Source: Euzebyales bacterium (GTDB lineage: Bacteria; Actinomycetota; Nitriliruptoria; Euzebyales; JAHELV01). Taken from it: a stretch of DNA of 64,000 nt. The stretch covers positions 1 through 64,000 of the forward strand of contig DATHVN010000109.1 in assembly GCA_035461305.1 (NCBI GenBank), in the 5' to 3' direction. Within the stretch, counting starts at the first letter, position 1, and each line of letters opens with the position of its first letter. The position numbers were made by a program, and so were the translations under genes. The notes beneath the pieces were generated by a model. The model was not told the origin of the DNA. It did not search any database and was given only the letters and a program-made list of their open reading frames with translations. Below are positions 7,561-16,102 of this stretch, piece by piece.

Positions 7561-8742
7561 ATGGACGATGCCGTAATCGTCGGCTACGCACGGACACCCA
7601 TCGGCAGGTTCCAGGCCGGACTTGCGCCACTGACCGCCATGCAGCTCGGCGGCGCCGCCGTCGCGGCCGCCCTCGAGCGTGCGGGCGTAGCTGTGGGGCG
7701 GGTCGACCAGGTGTTCATGGGCCACGTGATCCAGGCTGGCCAGGGCCAGATCACGGCCCGGCAGGCCGCGCGTCACGCGCACATCGGCATGGACGTCCCC
7801 GCGACCACCATCAACAAGGTCTGCCTGTCCGGCACGAGCGCCGTCGCGCTTGCGGCGCAGCAGATCCAGCTGGGTGAGGCCGACGTCGTCGTCGCGGGTG
7901 GGATGGAGTCGATGAGCAACGGCCCCTATCTGCTATCCAGGGCGCGTGGAGGCTACCGCATGGGGGACGCGGAGACCGTCGACGCGACCGTCCACGACGG
8001 CCTGTGGTGCGCGTTCGACGATGCGCACATGGGGGCCGGCAGCGACCGGTCGAACGAGCGGTACGGCATCGATCGTGTGCGGCAGGACGCCTGGGCCGCG
8101 CGGTCGCACGAACGAGCCGCAGACGCGTGGAAGAACGGCCGCTTCGGGGAGGAGGTCGTCCCCGTCGAGGTGCCGCAGCGCCGTGGTGACCCGGTGCAGG
8201 TCGACGCGGACGAGGGAGTCCGCGCCGACACGACGGCAGAGTCGCTGTCGCACCTCCGCCCCGCGTTCAGCTCCGACGGCACGATCACGGCAGGCAACGC
8301 CAGTCAGTTCTCCGACGGCGCGGCGGCGCTGGTGCTGATGAGCGCGGCCCGGGCCCCCGAGCTCGGCATCGAGCCGCTGGGGCGCATCGTCGCCTACGGT
8401 ACGGTGGCCGGCCCGGATCCGTCGCTGCACCATCAGCCTGCGGCGGCCGTGCGCCGTGCGGCCGCGAAGGTGGATCTGCCGCCCGACGGATTCGACGTCT
8501 ACGAGATCAACGAGGCGTTCGCCGCGGTTGCGATCTGCTCGACGGATCTGCTCGGCGTCGACGAGGACAGGGTGAACCCCAGTGGCGGCGCGGTTGCGCT
8601 CGGCCACCCGATCGGCTGCACAGGAGCGCGGCTGGTGGGTACCACGCTGCTCGAGCTGCGCCGCCGTGGAGGTGGGCGTGGAGTGGCCAGCCTGTGTGGG
8701 GGAGGCGGGCAGGGCGACGCGCTGATCGTCGAGGTCTCCTGA
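7561..8742 (+). CDS. Acetyl-CoA C-acetyltransferase (thiolase)
   Basis: A 393-residue product of normal length for the family, with GGGGAGG before the ATG. The nucleophilic Cys is in NKVCLSGTSAVALA. The His of the second active-site motif is in NEAFAAV and GGAVALGHPIGCTGARL, and the acid-base Cys is in SLCGGGGQGDA. The enzyme condenses two acetyl-CoA or cleaves acetoacetyl-CoA, linking fatty-acid, ketone and PHB metabolism. It is followed 26 bp later by meaB on the same strand. A biosynthetic or degradative role cannot be decided from sequence. Confidence 0.9.
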   Translation: MDDAVIVGYARTPIGRFQAGLAPLTAMQLGGAAVAAALERAGVAVGRVDQVFMGHVIQAGQGQITARQAARHAHIGMDVPATTINKVCLSGTSAVALAAQQIQLGEADVVVAGGMESMSNGPYLLSRARGGYRMGDAETVDATVHDGLWCAFDDAHMGAGSDRSNERYGIDRVRQDAWAARSHERAADAWKNGRFGEEVVPVEVPQRRGDPVQVDADEGVRADTTAESLSHLRPAFSSDGTITAGNASQFSDGAAALVLMSAARAPELGIEPLGRIVAYGTVAGPDPSLHHQPAAAVRRAAAKVDLPPDGFDVYEINEAFAAVAICSTDLLGVDEDRVNPSGGAVALGHPIGCTGARLVGTTLLELRRRGGGRGVASLCGGGGQGDALIVEVS

Positions 8743-8768
8743 GCCCACCGACTAGGCTCCTCGCACAG

Positions 8769-9782
8769 ATGGCGTCTCGAAGCGGAACCGCAGACCGTCT
8801 GGAGGCACCGGACGGCGGGGCCGTCGGCCGCGTCCCCGCGGCCGATGCCCTGGTCGACGGACTCCTCGCCGGTGATCGCCGGGCGCTCGCGCGGGTGCTG
8901 ACGCGTATCGAGGACGGGGCGGCCGACGTGGTGCGCGCGGTCGTCCGGCGCCTGCATCCCCACACCGGTCGAGGTGCGCTCGTCGGGATCACCGGGGCGC
9001 CCGGCGCCGGCAAGTCGACGCTTGTCAACGCGCTGATCGCCTCGTGGCGGTCGCAGGGCACCACCGTGGCCGTGCTCGCAGTCGATCCCAGCTCACCATT
9101 CTCGGGTGGCGCGTTGCTCGGCGACCGCGTGCGTATGCAGGACCACGTGCTCGACGAGGGTGTGTTCGTCCGCTCGATGGCCAGCCGCGGACAGCTCGGT
9201 GGGCTGAGCTGGACGACGCCGCAGGCGCTGCTGGCGCTCGATGCGGCAGGCTATGACCGGATCGTGGTCGAGACGGTCGGAGTCGGGCAGGCGGAGGTCG
9301 AGGTCGCTGCGCTGGCTGACACGACGGTCGTGGTCGTGGCGCCCGGCATGGGCGACGCGATCCAGGCCGCAAAGGCGGGCATCCTCGAGGTCGCCGACGT
9401 CTTCTGCGTCAACAAGGCCGACCGGCCCGACGCTGCCCGCACCGTGCGCGAGCTGCGCGAACTGCAGGCTCTCGGTGACGCCGACGGTCTCGACACGCCG
9501 ATCGTGTCGACGAGTGCGAGCACTGATCAGGGGATCGGGGAGCTGCGCACGACGATTGACGCCCACCACGACGCGATGGTCATCGACGACCGGTTGCAGG
9601 AACGCAGACGCGCACGGGCACGGGTGCAGGTTCGCGAGCTCGCGCTGGGCACCGTCCGCGAGCGCGCGTCCGCGGTCGCGGGGGCCAGCGGTCTCGACGA
9701 GCTGGCGGCGGCGGTGGCGCGGCGCGAGTTGGATCCCTACAGCGCCGCGGATGAGCTGCTCGCTGCGCTCGATACAGGCTGA
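8769..9782 (+). CDS. meaB: Methylmalonyl-CoA mutase-associated GTPase MeaB
   Basis: A 337-residue product. I place the start at the ATG at 8769, where the family homology begins. The G-domain is plain: GITGAPGAGKSTLVNALI (Walker A), AVDPSSPFSGGALLGDRVRM, ETVGVGQAEVEV (Walker B) and NKADRPDA for guanine specificity. The C-terminal helical arm is present. MeaB loads and protects adenosylcobalamin in methylmalonyl-CoA mutase. The mutase genes are not in this window; in related genomes meaB often sits with the thiolase and epimerase, as here. Confidence 0.9.
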   Translation: MASRSGTADRLEAPDGGAVGRVPAADALVDGLLAGDRRALARVLTRIEDGAADVVRAVVRRLHPHTGRGALVGITGAPGAGKSTLVNALIASWRSQGTTVAVLAVDPSSPFSGGALLGDRVRMQDHVLDEGVFVRSMASRGQLGGLSWTTPQALLALDAAGYDRIVVETVGVGQAEVEVAALADTTVVVVAPGMGDAIQAAKAGILEVADVFCVNKADRPDAARTVRELRELQALGDADGLDTPIVSTSASTDQGIGELRTTIDAHHDAMVIDDRLQERRRARARVQVRELALGTVRERASAVAGASGLDELAAAVARRELDPYSAADELLAALDTG

Positions 9783-9810
9783 GCTCCGCCACGAACGGAT
9801 GCGCAGGAGG

Positions 9811-11136
9811 TCACCCGGTGGCGTCCTCCTCCGGTGCCGCGGGCTCCGGGGCGGCGTCCGGCGCTGGCTCCGGTGCAGCCGGCGCCGCCTCGTCCGGAGC
9901 GGCCGGCTGCTCGTTGGTCTCCGGCTGCTGCTGCTCCCCGGCGCCCGCAGGTGCCTGCTGGCCGGCGTCGGGTTCGGCCGGCGCCGGCTGGCCGGCGTCG
10001 GGTTCGGCCGGTGCCTGCTGGCCGGCGTCGGGTTCGGCCGGCGCCTGCTCGGTGGTTGGCTCGTCGGTCGGTGCGGGCGCCTCGGTGAAGCGCTGCACCG
10101 CGAGCAGCACGGCCATCGTGAGCAGCGCGCTGATGATCAGGGCCCACAACCATTGCAGTGACCCGCCTCGGCGCGGACGAGTGACCGGTGTGGGTGGGGT
10201 GGGCGGGGTCGACGTCGGCGGAGGTGGTGCATCGGCGTCGCCGACCGACTGTGTGTCTGCTTCGGGTTCCTGCAGCAGGTGTGTGCCGCCAGACGACGGC
10301 GCCACACGCAGCAGCGCCGCGCGCATCTCCTTGGCATCGGCCGGCCGCTGCTCAGGATCCTTCGACAGGGCCTGGTGCACCAGCGCGACCAGCTTGGAAC
10401 CCAGGTCCGGCCGCAGCTCCGCGAGGGGCGGCGGGTCGTCCTCGCGGTGGGCCAGTGCGAGTCCCACCGCACTGTCGTGCTCGAACGGTGGCCGGCCGGC
10501 GAGCATCTCGTAGAGGACGACCGCGGTGGCGTAGATGTCGGACCGCGGTGTCGCCCGTTCGCCCTTGACCTGCTCTGGGGACAGGTACCTGGGCGTGCCG
10601 ATGACCTGGCCTGCCATCGTCAGCCCGGTCGTCGCGCCGTGCGTCGCCTTGGCGATGCCGAAGTCAGCCAGCTTGACACCCGGCAGCTCGTCGGGCCGCC
10701 CGGGGACGACGCCATCCGGCAGCAGGATGTTGGCGGGCTTGACGTCGCGGTGGACCAGGCCCCGCCGGTGTGCCGTGTGCAGCGCATCAAGCACCTGACT
10801 GCCGACGGCGACGGCGTGGTCCGTGTCAAGCCGTCCGTTCCGCTCGAGCACGTCCTCGAGGGTGTCGCCGCGCACGAGCTCCATGACGATGAACGGCTGC
10901 TCCAACGACGTGTTCACGTCGTAGACGGCCACCGCGTGGGGGTGGGTCAGGCTTGCGGCGTTCCGCGCCTCGGCAGCGAAGCGCTGTCGCGCCGTCGCCT
11001 GATCGTCCACGCGCAGCACCTTCACGGCGACCGCTCGATCGAGCAGGTCGTCGTGCGCTTCGTACACCGTCGCCATCCCGCCGCGGCCGAGTTGCTCCCG
11101 CAGTTCGTAGCGACCGGCGAGCACTGTGCCAACCAC
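9811..11136 (-). CDS. Membrane Ser/Thr protein kinase with repeat-rich extracellular tail
   Basis: A 441-residue PknB-type kinase with a GTG start. The kinase domain occupies about 8-270: GRGGMATVYEA glycine loop, VAVKVLR, HRDVKPANILL catalytic loop, DFGIAKATH and GTPRYLSPEQ. A single transmembrane helix follows at about 334-355. The outside part has no PASTA domains; instead it is Pro/Ala/Glu/Gln-rich with a tenfold-residue repeat (EPDAGQQAPA) encoded by a 30-bp tandem DNA repeat. It probably senses an envelope cue or anchors in the wall (inference). TACGAT lies 7 nt before the GTG with no Shine-Dalgarno, fitting leaderless transcription. A PP2C phosphatase at 47.4 kb could reverse its action. 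Confidence 0.9.
   Translation of the reverse strand: MVGTVLAGRYELREQLGRGGMATVYEAHDDLLDRAVAVKVLRVDDQATARQRFAAEARNAASLTHPHAVAVYDVNTSLEQPFIVMELVRGDTLEDVLERNGRLDTDHAVAVGSQVLDALHTAHRRGLVHRDVKPANILLPDGVVPGRPDELPGVKLADFGIAKATHGATTGLTMAGQVIGTPRYLSPEQVKGERATPRSDIYATAVVLYEMLAGRPPFEHDSAVGLALAHREDDPPPLAELRPDLGSKLVALVHQALSKDPEQRPADAKEMRAALLRVAPSSGGTHLLQEPEADTQSVGDADAPPPPTSTPPTPPTPVTRPRRGGSLQWLWALIISALLTMAVLLAVQRFTEAPAPTDEPTTEQAPAEPDAGQQAPAEPDAGQPAPAEPDAGQQAPAGAGEQQQPETNEQPAAPDEAAPAAPEPAPDAAPEPAAPEEDATG
9951..10050. repeat. 30-bp tandem repeat in the kinase gene
   Basis: Three consecutive 30-bp units (9951-9980, 9981-10010, 10011-10040) and a partial fourth differ at only a few bases. Each encodes a 10-residue Pro/Ala/Glu unit of the extracellular tail. 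Such in-frame repeats can change in number by slippage without breaking the frame. Confidence 0.85.
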
Positions 11137-11143
11137 TGAGGCG

Positions 11144-11149
11144 ATCGTA
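11144..11149 (-). promoter_or_regulatory. -10 box TACGAT of the kinase gene
   Basis: TACGAT on the minus strand ends 7 nt before the GTG start. With no ribosome binding site present, the transcript probably starts at the start codon. Confidence 0.4.
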
Positions 11150-11174
11150 GTCGCTCATTCGGCGTGTGCCGGTA

Positions 11175-11744
11175 TCATGCGGACGACGGGCCGAGTGCAG
11201 CCAGCGCACGTAGGTCGGCCTCGTCGAGCAGGCCCGGGATGAGCGTCCGATCGTAGGAGATCGTGGGCACCCCACCGACCCCGTCGCGGCGATGGGCGGC
11301 GAAGCGCTGGCGGATCTCGAGCAGCGCCATGCGGTCGCCGATGCGCCGTGCGGCCTCCTCGGGGGGCAGCCCGACGTCGCCGGCAAGCCGCCGCAGCACG
11401 GCGTGGTCGCCGATGTCATCACCGTCAGCCCAGAACGCGCGGTAGCAGCGTGCCCGCCACGCGTCCGCGCGGTCGAGCTCCCGTGCGAGCTCCTCGAGCA
11501 GGTGGGCGGCCGCGGTCGGTGGCAGCCCGGCGGGCCGCCGCAGCACGACGCCCTCGGCGCGTGCCTGCGCGGCGACGGCGTCGAGCTCGGCGATGAGGTC
11601 GAGCGTCACCGGCAGTGTCGCCTCGACGCCGACGACCTCGGTCCCCTCGATCCGCGCGGGCATGCCCTCGGCGATCAGACGTGTCACGCGGGCCACGGCG
11701 ACCGCCGATGCGGGCGACGTGTAGTCGTGGAGCAGGACCAGCAC
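11175..11744 (-). CDS. DsbA-fold protein, HCCA isomerase / GST-kappa-like
   Basis: A 189-residue product. The GTG at 11744 has GAGCAGG upstream and lies 11 bp after the stop of the dehydrogenase gene; the longer frame upstream is only a shadow of that gene. It begins with a thioredoxin strand, then DYTSPASAVAVARV where redox DsbA proteins have CxxC. The SPxS form is that of 2-hydroxychromene-2-carboxylate isomerases and kappa glutathione transferases. The all-helical insertion follows (HLLEELARELDRADAW, FWADGDDIGD), and the cis-Pro loop is in GVGGVPTISYD. It is therefore more likely an isomerase or transferase than a disulfide enzyme. Fourth gene of the kynurenine-type operon. Confidence 0.7.
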   Translation of the reverse strand: MLVLLHDYTSPASAVAVARVTRLIAEGMPARIEGTEVVGVEATLPVTLDLIAELDAVAAQARAEGVVLRRPAGLPPTAAAHLLEELARELDRADAWRARCYRAFWADGDDIGDHAVLRRLAGDVGLPPEEAARRIGDRMALLEIRQRFAAHRRDGVGGVPTISYDRTLIPGLLDEADLRALAALGPSSA

Positions 11745-11755
11745 GCCTGGCCTGC

Positions 11756-12601
11756 TCAGATCGCCCGGCGCACGGCGGCCATGTCGTCCTCGCCCACGCC
11801 GGCGTCGATCGCCGCTGAGAACTGCGCGGCGACCGCCTCGGCGACCCGCAGCGACAGGTCGTCGCCCGCCGCCTCCAGGATCAACCCCACGTCCTTGCGG
11901 GCCAGCCGCACCGGGAAGCTGGTGGGGTACTCGCCGGCGATCATCATCGGACCCTTGATCTGCGCGTACGGCGCGCCGACGGCGCCACCGTCGATCGCGT
12001 CGAGGAACTGCCGCGGATCGACGCCGAGGTGCTCGGCGAGCGCCATCGACTCGGCGAGCGCGACGGTCAGCGCGGCGATCCACGCGTTGATGACGAGCTT
12101 GAGGCGGCTGGCCTGCCCGACCTCGTCCAGCCAGATCGTCCGCGAGCCGACCGCGTCGAACACAGGGGTCACGCGATCGCGGACATCAGCCGTCCCGGCT
12201 GCGAGCACGACCAGTTGCCCGTCCTCGGCCGGCTTCCTCGTGCCGAGCACCGGTGCGTCGACGTGGACGACCCCCAGGTCCGCGGCGCGGGCTGCGAGCC
12301 TGGCCGACCATGCGTCGCCGACGGTGCTCATCTGCAGCCAGACGACGTCGGATCCGAGGCCCTCGGCGGCGGCGTCGATCACCTCGGCCACCACCGGGCC
12401 GTCGCTGAGCATCGTGATCACGATGTCCGCGCCGTCGACGGCGCCGGCCGGGGAGTCGGCGACGGTCACGCCGGCGTCGGCGAGCTGCTCGGCCCGTTCC
12501 CGGGAGCGGTTCCACACACGCACGGAATGGCCCGCGTCGGCGAGGTTGCGCGCCATCGGCGCGCCCATGTACCCGGTCCCGAGCACGGCAACGGTTGTCA
12601 T
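11756..12601 (-). CDS. NAD(P)-dependent beta-hydroxyacid dehydrogenase (3-hydroxyisobutyrate dehydrogenase family)
   Basis: A 281-residue product. The ATG at 12601 has AAAGAGAC upstream and begins right at the Rossmann strand; the longer frame to 12691 starts with an Arg-rich shadow. Visible motifs are GTGYMGAPMARN (dinucleotide binding, with Arg residues after strand 2 favouring NADP), the substrate loop DAPVLGTRKPAEDGQL and the catalytic Lys in LKLVINAW. Substrates in this family include 3-hydroxyisobutyrate, tartronate semialdehyde and succinic semialdehyde; which one is used is not clear. It lies 116 bp after the kynureninase-like gene on the same strand. Confidence 0.8.
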   Translation of the reverse strand: MTTVAVLGTGYMGAPMARNLADAGHSVRVWNRSRERAEQLADAGVTVADSPAGAVDGADIVITMLSDGPVVAEVIDAAAEGLGSDVVWLQMSTVGDAWSARLAARAADLGVVHVDAPVLGTRKPAEDGQLVVLAAGTADVRDRVTPVFDAVGSRTIWLDEVGQASRLKLVINAWIAALTVALAESMALAEHLGVDPRQFLDAIDGGAVGAPYAQIKGPMMIAGEYPTSFPVRLARKDVGLILEAAGDDLSLRVAEAVAAQFSAAIDAGVGEDDMAAVRRAI

Positions 12602-12717
12602 CGCTGTCTCTTTCGGTCGCTGTCGTCGTGCCCGCCGCGTGGTCCGGCGGCGCCTGCGACCGCTACTCTCGCCGCCCGCGGCGGCTGTCAACCGTCATGG
12701 CTTGTTCGGTCTGGGAC

Positions 12718-13872
12718 CTACAGGCGGTCGATCAGCCGGTCGACGTCCGAGGCGTCGTGGTACACGCCGAATCCGAAGCGCACCCACGAGCCGCGGTGGT
12801 CGACGACCACGCCGCGGCGGGCCAGCGCGGCGGTGACGTCGGCGGCCTGCGGCACCTCGAACGCCAGCAGGTGGCCATGCCGTCCCACCGTGGATGGTCC
12901 CACGACCGGGGTCCGGGTGCCGAGCACCGTCGGACCGCGCTCGGCGAGTGCCCCGAGGAATCGCCGCTGCACGCCACGCACATGGGCGTGGATGTCATCG
13001 ACGGCGACGCCGGCGTCGTCCAGCCACCGTTGCACGGCGTTGAAGCGGTACAGCGGCGTCACGTCGAACGTCGCGCCCATGAACCGCTGGCCGCCCGGGC
13101 CGTAGGCCACCCGTGACGACCCCTCGGCCAGCGAGGAGAAGTCTGCGAACCATCCCGTGTCCCGTGGCCGCGGTCCGTAGCCCGGCGGGCAGTGCGCAAA
13201 GCAGACCCCCTCACCCGCCATCGCGTACTTGTAGCCGCCGGCCACGTAGAAGATCCGGTCCGCCAGCGCGCCGAGATCAGTGGGGACCGCCATGAACCCG
13301 TGGTAGCCGTCGACCACGACGTAGGGGCGCTCGTCGGGGACCGCCGCCACGACCGTGGCGACGTCGACCACCAGGCCCGTGCCGTACAGGACGTGGCTGA
13401 GGAACAGCAGGTCGTACGCGCCGGTCGCGGCCTCCGCCGCCAGTCGCGAAGTCATCGTGTCGGCCGGGTGGACCGGCACCCGGCGGACCGTGACCAGGCC
13501 GTCCTCGGTCAACCGCCGCACCTGCCGCTCGAAGCTTGTGAACTCACCGGCGGTGGTCAGGATGCGCACCGGCACGTCGAGGCACGACATGATCCGCGTC
13601 ACCAGCTCGTGGGTGTTCGGCGCGATCGCGATGGACGCCGGATCCGGCAGGCCGACCCGCCGTGCGATCCAGCCCTGCGCTGCGGGCAGCACCGCGTCGA
13701 AGATGTGCGCCCACTTGTGATCGGCCAGCCGCGTGGCGTCGTGCCAGGCCTCGCGCTGGGCGGCATAGGTCACGTCGGGCCACGGGTGGTGGCTGTGTGC
13801 GGCGACGTGCAGTCGCTCGGGATCGGCCTCGAAGAACCGCGTGAAGCCGACCCGCAGTGCCGCGACGTTCAT
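12718..13872 (-). CDS. Kynureninase-like PLP enzyme
   Basis: A 384-residue class V aminotransferase-fold protein. The PLP site is clear: VVVDGYHGF with D188, and K215 in GGYKYAMAGEG, which matches the YKY arrangement of kynureninases. The start ATG overlaps the stop of tryptophan 2,3-dioxygenase by four bases (ATGA). That coupling is the strongest argument that it cleaves kynurenine or formylkynurenine to anthranilate and alanine. Some substrate residues typical of canonical KynU are not obvious to me, so a related PLP lyase remains possible. No formamidase gene is seen nearby. Confidence 0.75.
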   Translation of the reverse strand: MNVAALRVGFTRFFEADPERLHVAAHSHHPWPDVTYAAQREAWHDATRLADHKWAHIFDAVLPAAQGWIARRVGLPDPASIAIAPNTHELVTRIMSCLDVPVRILTTAGEFTSFERQVRRLTEDGLVTVRRVPVHPADTMTSRLAAEAATGAYDLLFLSHVLYGTGLVVDVATVVAAVPDERPYVVVDGYHGFMAVPTDLGALADRIFYVAGGYKYAMAGEGVCFAHCPPGYGPRPRDTGWFADFSSLAEGSSRVAYGPGGQRFMGATFDVTPLYRFNAVQRWLDDAGVAVDDIHAHVRGVQRRFLGALAERGPTVLGTRTPVVGPSTVGRHGHLLAFEVPQAADVTAALARRGVVVDHRGSWVRFGFGVYHDASDVDRLIDRL

Positions 13873-14963
13873 GATGTCTGGCTGTCGTCCCAGCGGAAAC
13901 CCAGCTGCTCGCGGACGTGAGCGGGCAGACGGGGCAGCGCAGAGCGGGGGATGCAGAACGTCGGGAGGGCGAACAGATCAGGGAACGCGCGGTGGCGCTC
14001 GGCCGCCTTCTGCAGGTACACGTGCCCCGATGTCCCGCCGGTGCCGACCTTGTCGCCGATCATCCGGCGGACCAGCAGCGCGTGACGGTAGCGCCACGCG
14101 GTGAATCCCTCGTCGATGTCGATCAGTGCGACGAGCAGCTGGAACGGCAGGTGGAACATCGGCTCGTCGCGGTACAGCGTGATCAGCAGCGCTGCGAGGA
14201 ACGCGTCGTGGGACAGGTGCCGCTGTCCGCGCGCGACGAGCTCGTCGTGGTGGTCGCGGTCGAACAGCGCCGTGAACCCCTCCACGGTCTGCTCGTGGGC
14301 CGTGAGCTGCTCGGCGCGCGCGTCGTCGTCCAGGCTGGGGTTGTCCACGATGATCCGCCGCTCTCCGCTGAGCATGGCGTCGACCGCACCGCGGTACGCG
14401 GTCCAGAAGTCGTAGTCACCGAACCGAAGGAAGGGGGTGCGCGCCAGCCACCGGTCGAGGTGGTCGCGCAGCGTCGGAGCGCGCTCGGCCGCGACGACGC
14501 GCTCGCGGTCCTCGGGAGTCAGGCGGGAGTGGTAGACCGCCCCCTTGATGCGTAGCCGGGTCTCCGCCGGCACCCCGAGGCGGTTCTCGATCAGCCGGAA
14601 CTGCGCGCTCTGGAACCCCGACGCGGGCACAAGCGCGTCGCGGAAGTCGAGGAAGTCCAACGGGGTCATGGTCTCGAGCACCTCGAGCTGTCCGCGCAGC
14701 AGCGGCTGGATCGACACGATGCGGCGCAGGCGCGCCACCGTCCGGCCCAGCTCGCTGGTCGGAACCGTGTCGGCTGCCATCGTCTCCAAGACCGCGTTGA
14801 GCTCCCAAAGGATCTGCTTGAACCACAGCTCGAACGCCTGATGGACGATGATGAACAGCATCTCGTCGTGGGCGGGTGCGCCGTCGAGCGAGCTGACTGG
14901 ACGCTGCGCGTCGAGCAACTTGTCCAACTCGAGGTAGTCGGCGTAGTAGCGCGGGGCTGCCAT
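13869..14963 (-). CDS. kynA: Tryptophan 2,3-dioxygenase
   Basis: A 364-residue product, longer than the roughly 280 residues of many bacterial enzymes but in the range of the longer bacterial and animal forms. The start is the ATG at 14963 with an AGGCAGGTGA ribosome site. Family motifs are DEMLFIIVHQAFELWFKQIL (substrate pocket with the active-site His), LDFRDALVPASGFQSAQFR and WRYRHALLVRRMIGDKVGTG with the proximal heme His, followed by GTSGHVYL. It opens the tryptophan ring to N-formylkynurenine. First gene of a minus-strand operon with the kynureninase-like gene, a dehydrogenase and an HCCA-isomerase-like protein. Confidence 0.92.
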   Translation of the reverse strand: MAAPRYYADYLELDKLLDAQRPVSSLDGAPAHDEMLFIIVHQAFELWFKQILWELNAVLETMAADTVPTSELGRTVARLRRIVSIQPLLRGQLEVLETMTPLDFLDFRDALVPASGFQSAQFRLIENRLGVPAETRLRIKGAVYHSRLTPEDRERVVAAERAPTLRDHLDRWLARTPFLRFGDYDFWTAYRGAVDAMLSGERRIIVDNPSLDDDARAEQLTAHEQTVEGFTALFDRDHHDELVARGQRHLSHDAFLAALLITLYRDEPMFHLPFQLLVALIDIDEGFTAWRYRHALLVRRMIGDKVGTGGTSGHVYLQKAAERHRAFPDLFALPTFCIPRSALPRLPAHVREQLGFRWDDSQTS

Positions 14964-15018
14964 GGTCACCTGCCTCGGCCGTCGGGTCCGTCGGCCGATG
15001 CTACCCAGCCGTGCGGGC

Positions 15019-15237
15019 TCAGGGGGTCCCGGCGGTCCGCTCCGCCAGGCTCCACGCGAGGAAGGCCAGCAGCTCGGCGGCCTGGTGCGGTTCGAGCGGC
15101 GCGCTGCCCGTGCACCGGTCGCCCGACCACAGCGTGAGGACCATGACGTCGGCCTCGCCATGCCACGTTGCCCGCAGGTCTGAGTGCGACGTGGGCAGTA
15201 GCACCCGTCGAGTCGTTGGTGTCGGCTGGTCGGGCAT
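15019..15237 (-). CDS. Small conserved hypothetical protein
   Basis: A 72-residue product. GAGAGGG upstream supports the ATG at 15237 over earlier starts. The sequence DLRATWHGEADVMVLTLWSG followed by CTGSAPLEPHQAAELLAFLA looks like a small beta-sheet plus helix protein of a kind common in actinobacteria (ATWH...VLTLW pattern). No function is known to me. It is divergent from the GDPD gene. Confidence 0.6.
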   Translation of the reverse strand: MPDQPTPTTRRVLLPTSHSDLRATWHGEADVMVLTLWSGDRCTGSAPLEPHQAAELLAFLAWSLAERTAGTP

Positions 15238-15323
15238 CGCGACCCTCTCGTCCAGCACCATCAAGCCGCGTACGGCGCCCGACGTCAAGGCCCGGGAACC
15301 ACCGGCAGATGACGCCGCCACCT

Positions 15324-15331
15324 GTGATACT
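15324..15331 (+). promoter_or_regulatory. Extended -10 box of the GDPD gene
   Basis: TGTGATACT contains an extended -10 (TG-n-GATACT) ending 6 nt before the GTG at 15338. No Shine-Dalgarno is present, so a leaderless mRNA is likely. Confidence 0.45.
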
Positions 15332-15337
15332 GCGCCC

Positions 15338-16102
15338 GTGCATCCCTTCCTCGACGCACCGCTGCCGCTCGCGATCGCGCATCGCGGGGGCTCGGCCGAC
15401 GGTACAGAGAACACCATCGCGTCCTTCGCGCGCGCGGTCGAGCTCGGCTACCGCCACCTCGAGACAGACGTCCGGGTGACCGCGGACGGCGAGCTGGTCG
15501 CCTTCCACGATCCCGGCCTCGAGCGGGTCGCCGGCACGGATCGGCGGCTGCGGGACCTGACCTGGGCGGAGCTGTCCCGGCTGCGGGTCGGTGGCCGTGA
15601 GCCGGTCCCGCGCTTCTCCGAGGTGCTCAAGGCGTTCCCCGACGCCCGGCTCCTCGTGGACCCGAAATGCGACGGCGCAGTCGACCCACTGATCTCGGCG
15701 CTGCGCGACCACGATGCTGTCGACCGCGTGTGCGTCGGATCGTTCTCCTCCGACCGGCTGCGGCGCGTGCGTGCGGCGTTCGGCGATGCGGTCTGCACCT
15801 CGATGGGACCCGGCGAGGCGCTCCGGCTGCGGCTGGCCGCGTGGCGTGTGCTGCCGCTGTCGGCCGTGCCGACCGAGCCCGCGTGTGCGCAGGTGCCCGT
15901 GCGCTACGGGCCGCTCGTGTTCGCCGAACCACGCTGCATCGCGTTCGCGCACGCCAGCGGTCTGCAGGTCCACGTGTGGACCGTCAACGACCGCGCGACG
16001 ATGACGCGCCTGCTCGACCTCGGCGTCGACGGTGTCATCACCGACGAGCTGACGGTGCTGCGCGATCTGCTGGTCGCACGCGGGCAGTGGCATGGCGGCT
16101 GA
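15338..16102 (+). CDS. Glycerophosphodiester phosphodiesterase
   Basis: A 254-residue product with a GTG start that coincides with the start of homology. The GDPD TIM barrel shows the catalytic AHRGGSADGTENTIASF with His-Arg, then ETDVRVTADGELVAFHDPGL with Glu, Asp and the second His, and later LLVDPKCD and VWTVND near the C-terminus. It hydrolyses deacylated phospholipids to glycerol 3-phosphate and an alcohol. No signal peptide is visible, so it is probably cytoplasmic. The last 11 bp overlap the start of the MFS gene, suggesting co-translation. Confidence 0.88.
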   Translation: MHPFLDAPLPLAIAHRGGSADGTENTIASFARAVELGYRHLETDVRVTADGELVAFHDPGLERVAGTDRRLRDLTWAELSRLRVGGREPVPRFSEVLKAFPDARLLVDPKCDGAVDPLISALRDHDAVDRVCVGSFSSDRLRRVRAAFGDAVCTSMGPGEALRLRLAAWRVLPLSAVPTEPACAQVPVRYGPLVFAEPRCIAFAHASGLQVHVWTVNDRATMTRLLDLGVDGVITDELTVLRDLLVARGQWHGG

